A stretch of DNA of 64,000 nt from Paraniabella defluvii. Lineage in GTDB: Bacteria; Bacteroidota; Bacteroidia; Chitinophagales; Chitinophagaceae. The DNA lies in NCBI GenBank assembly GCA_019316985.1, contig CP079215.1:3038001-3102000 (forward strand), given 5' to 3'. Of this stretch, positions 63,902 through 64,000 are shown piece by piece (position 1 is the first letter of the stretch; every line of letters starts with the position of its first letter). Made by a program: the position numbers and the translations under genes. The notes below the pieces were generated by a model. The model ran no database searches and had not been told where the DNA came from. It saw nothing but the letters and a program-made list of their open reading frames with translations.

Positions 63902-64000
63902 CTATGCTAAGGATTTTGCTTTTTCTGCCATCTCTTTCAGGTCACTATCCTGTACTTCTTTTTCGCATCCGCTACATTTAAGAACTGCTGATACAGTTCA
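63902..64000 (-). CDS. 3' end of an unidentified gene
   Basis: The last 32 codons read LKCSGCEKEVQDSDLKEMAE and end KAKSLA, then TAG at 63904-63902. A CxxC pair suggests a small zinc-binding segment. Because frameshifts are frequent here the frame may be wrong; the gene continues beyond the window and I do not recognise it. Confidence 0.35.

Noticed and set aside
1..64000. Frameshifts interpreted as programmed recoding or mass pseudogenisation
   Set aside because: They are too frequent, hit essential genes, show no slippery-site or stimulator pattern, and sit mainly in homopolymers.

Overview
The window reads as chromosome of a Bacteroidota bacterium, most likely of the Chitinophagaceae group. 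The signs are a six-repeat S1 protein, DUF4292, DUF3810, DUF6515 and GLPGLI family proteins, Oar/TonB-type outer-membrane receptors, few Shine-Dalgarno sites, and many matches to the Bacteroidota -7 promoter box TAnnTTTG. The family placement is inference from gene content. No rRNA, tRNA, CRISPR array or intact insertion sequence was seen.

The sequence carries dozens of single-base frameshifts. In almost every long gene the conserved protein continues directly in another frame, with all motifs kept, and where the repair can be deduced it is usually one missing base in a homopolymer. I therefore annotate whole genes across the breaks and regard the breaks mainly as consensus-sequence errors rather than pseudogenes. 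Frameshift positions are approximate.

Layout. 1-3.4 kb: a GshB-like ATP-grasp gene convergent with a Suc_Fer-like gene and a JmjC/cupin_4 oxygenase; upstream of the oxygenase lies a tiny Asp-Gly repeat peptide followed by its own terminator, so this is a candidate peptide-modification (RiPP-like) locus. 3.5-7.5 kb: a GH123/DUF6067-like hydrolase and a sugar isomerase-type TIM barrel. 7.6-17 kb: housekeeping genes (DUF983, murF, ispF, dut, a DUF4292 lipoprotein, an M23 peptidase, a ferredoxin reductase, tex). 17.0-17.25 kb: a RAYT transposase remnant bracketed by inverted REP-like palindromes. 17.3-24 kb: an IscA-type protein, a methyltransferase, glutamine cyclotransferase, an Lrp regulator with three operator-like palindromes plus an EamA exporter, a flavin monooxygenase-like protein and phosphoglucomutase. 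24-41 kb: a surface protein, DUF3810 zincin, rpsA, an alpha/beta hydrolase, a RES toxin fragment, an Oar-like receptor, an M42 peptidase, DUF6515, and an outer-membrane receptor with GLPGLI. 41-47 kb: gltB-gltD glutamate synthase with inverted heptad repeats between them. 47.6-51.2 kb: four secreted or outer-membrane genes including an FGE-type protein. 51-64 kb: isoleucine/valine biosynthesis. ilvA stands alone; ilvD-ORF6N-dinB-ilvB-methyltransferase-ilvN-dinB-ilvC form one long minus-strand operon.

The clearest regulatory finding is in front of ilvD: a promoter, a 32-residue leader peptide with ten consecutive Ile/Val codons, an intrinsic terminator, and a segment at the end of the leader that pairs with the terminator's 5' arm. 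Together these make a complete ribosome-mediated attenuator. It was too short to be picked up as an ordinary gene.
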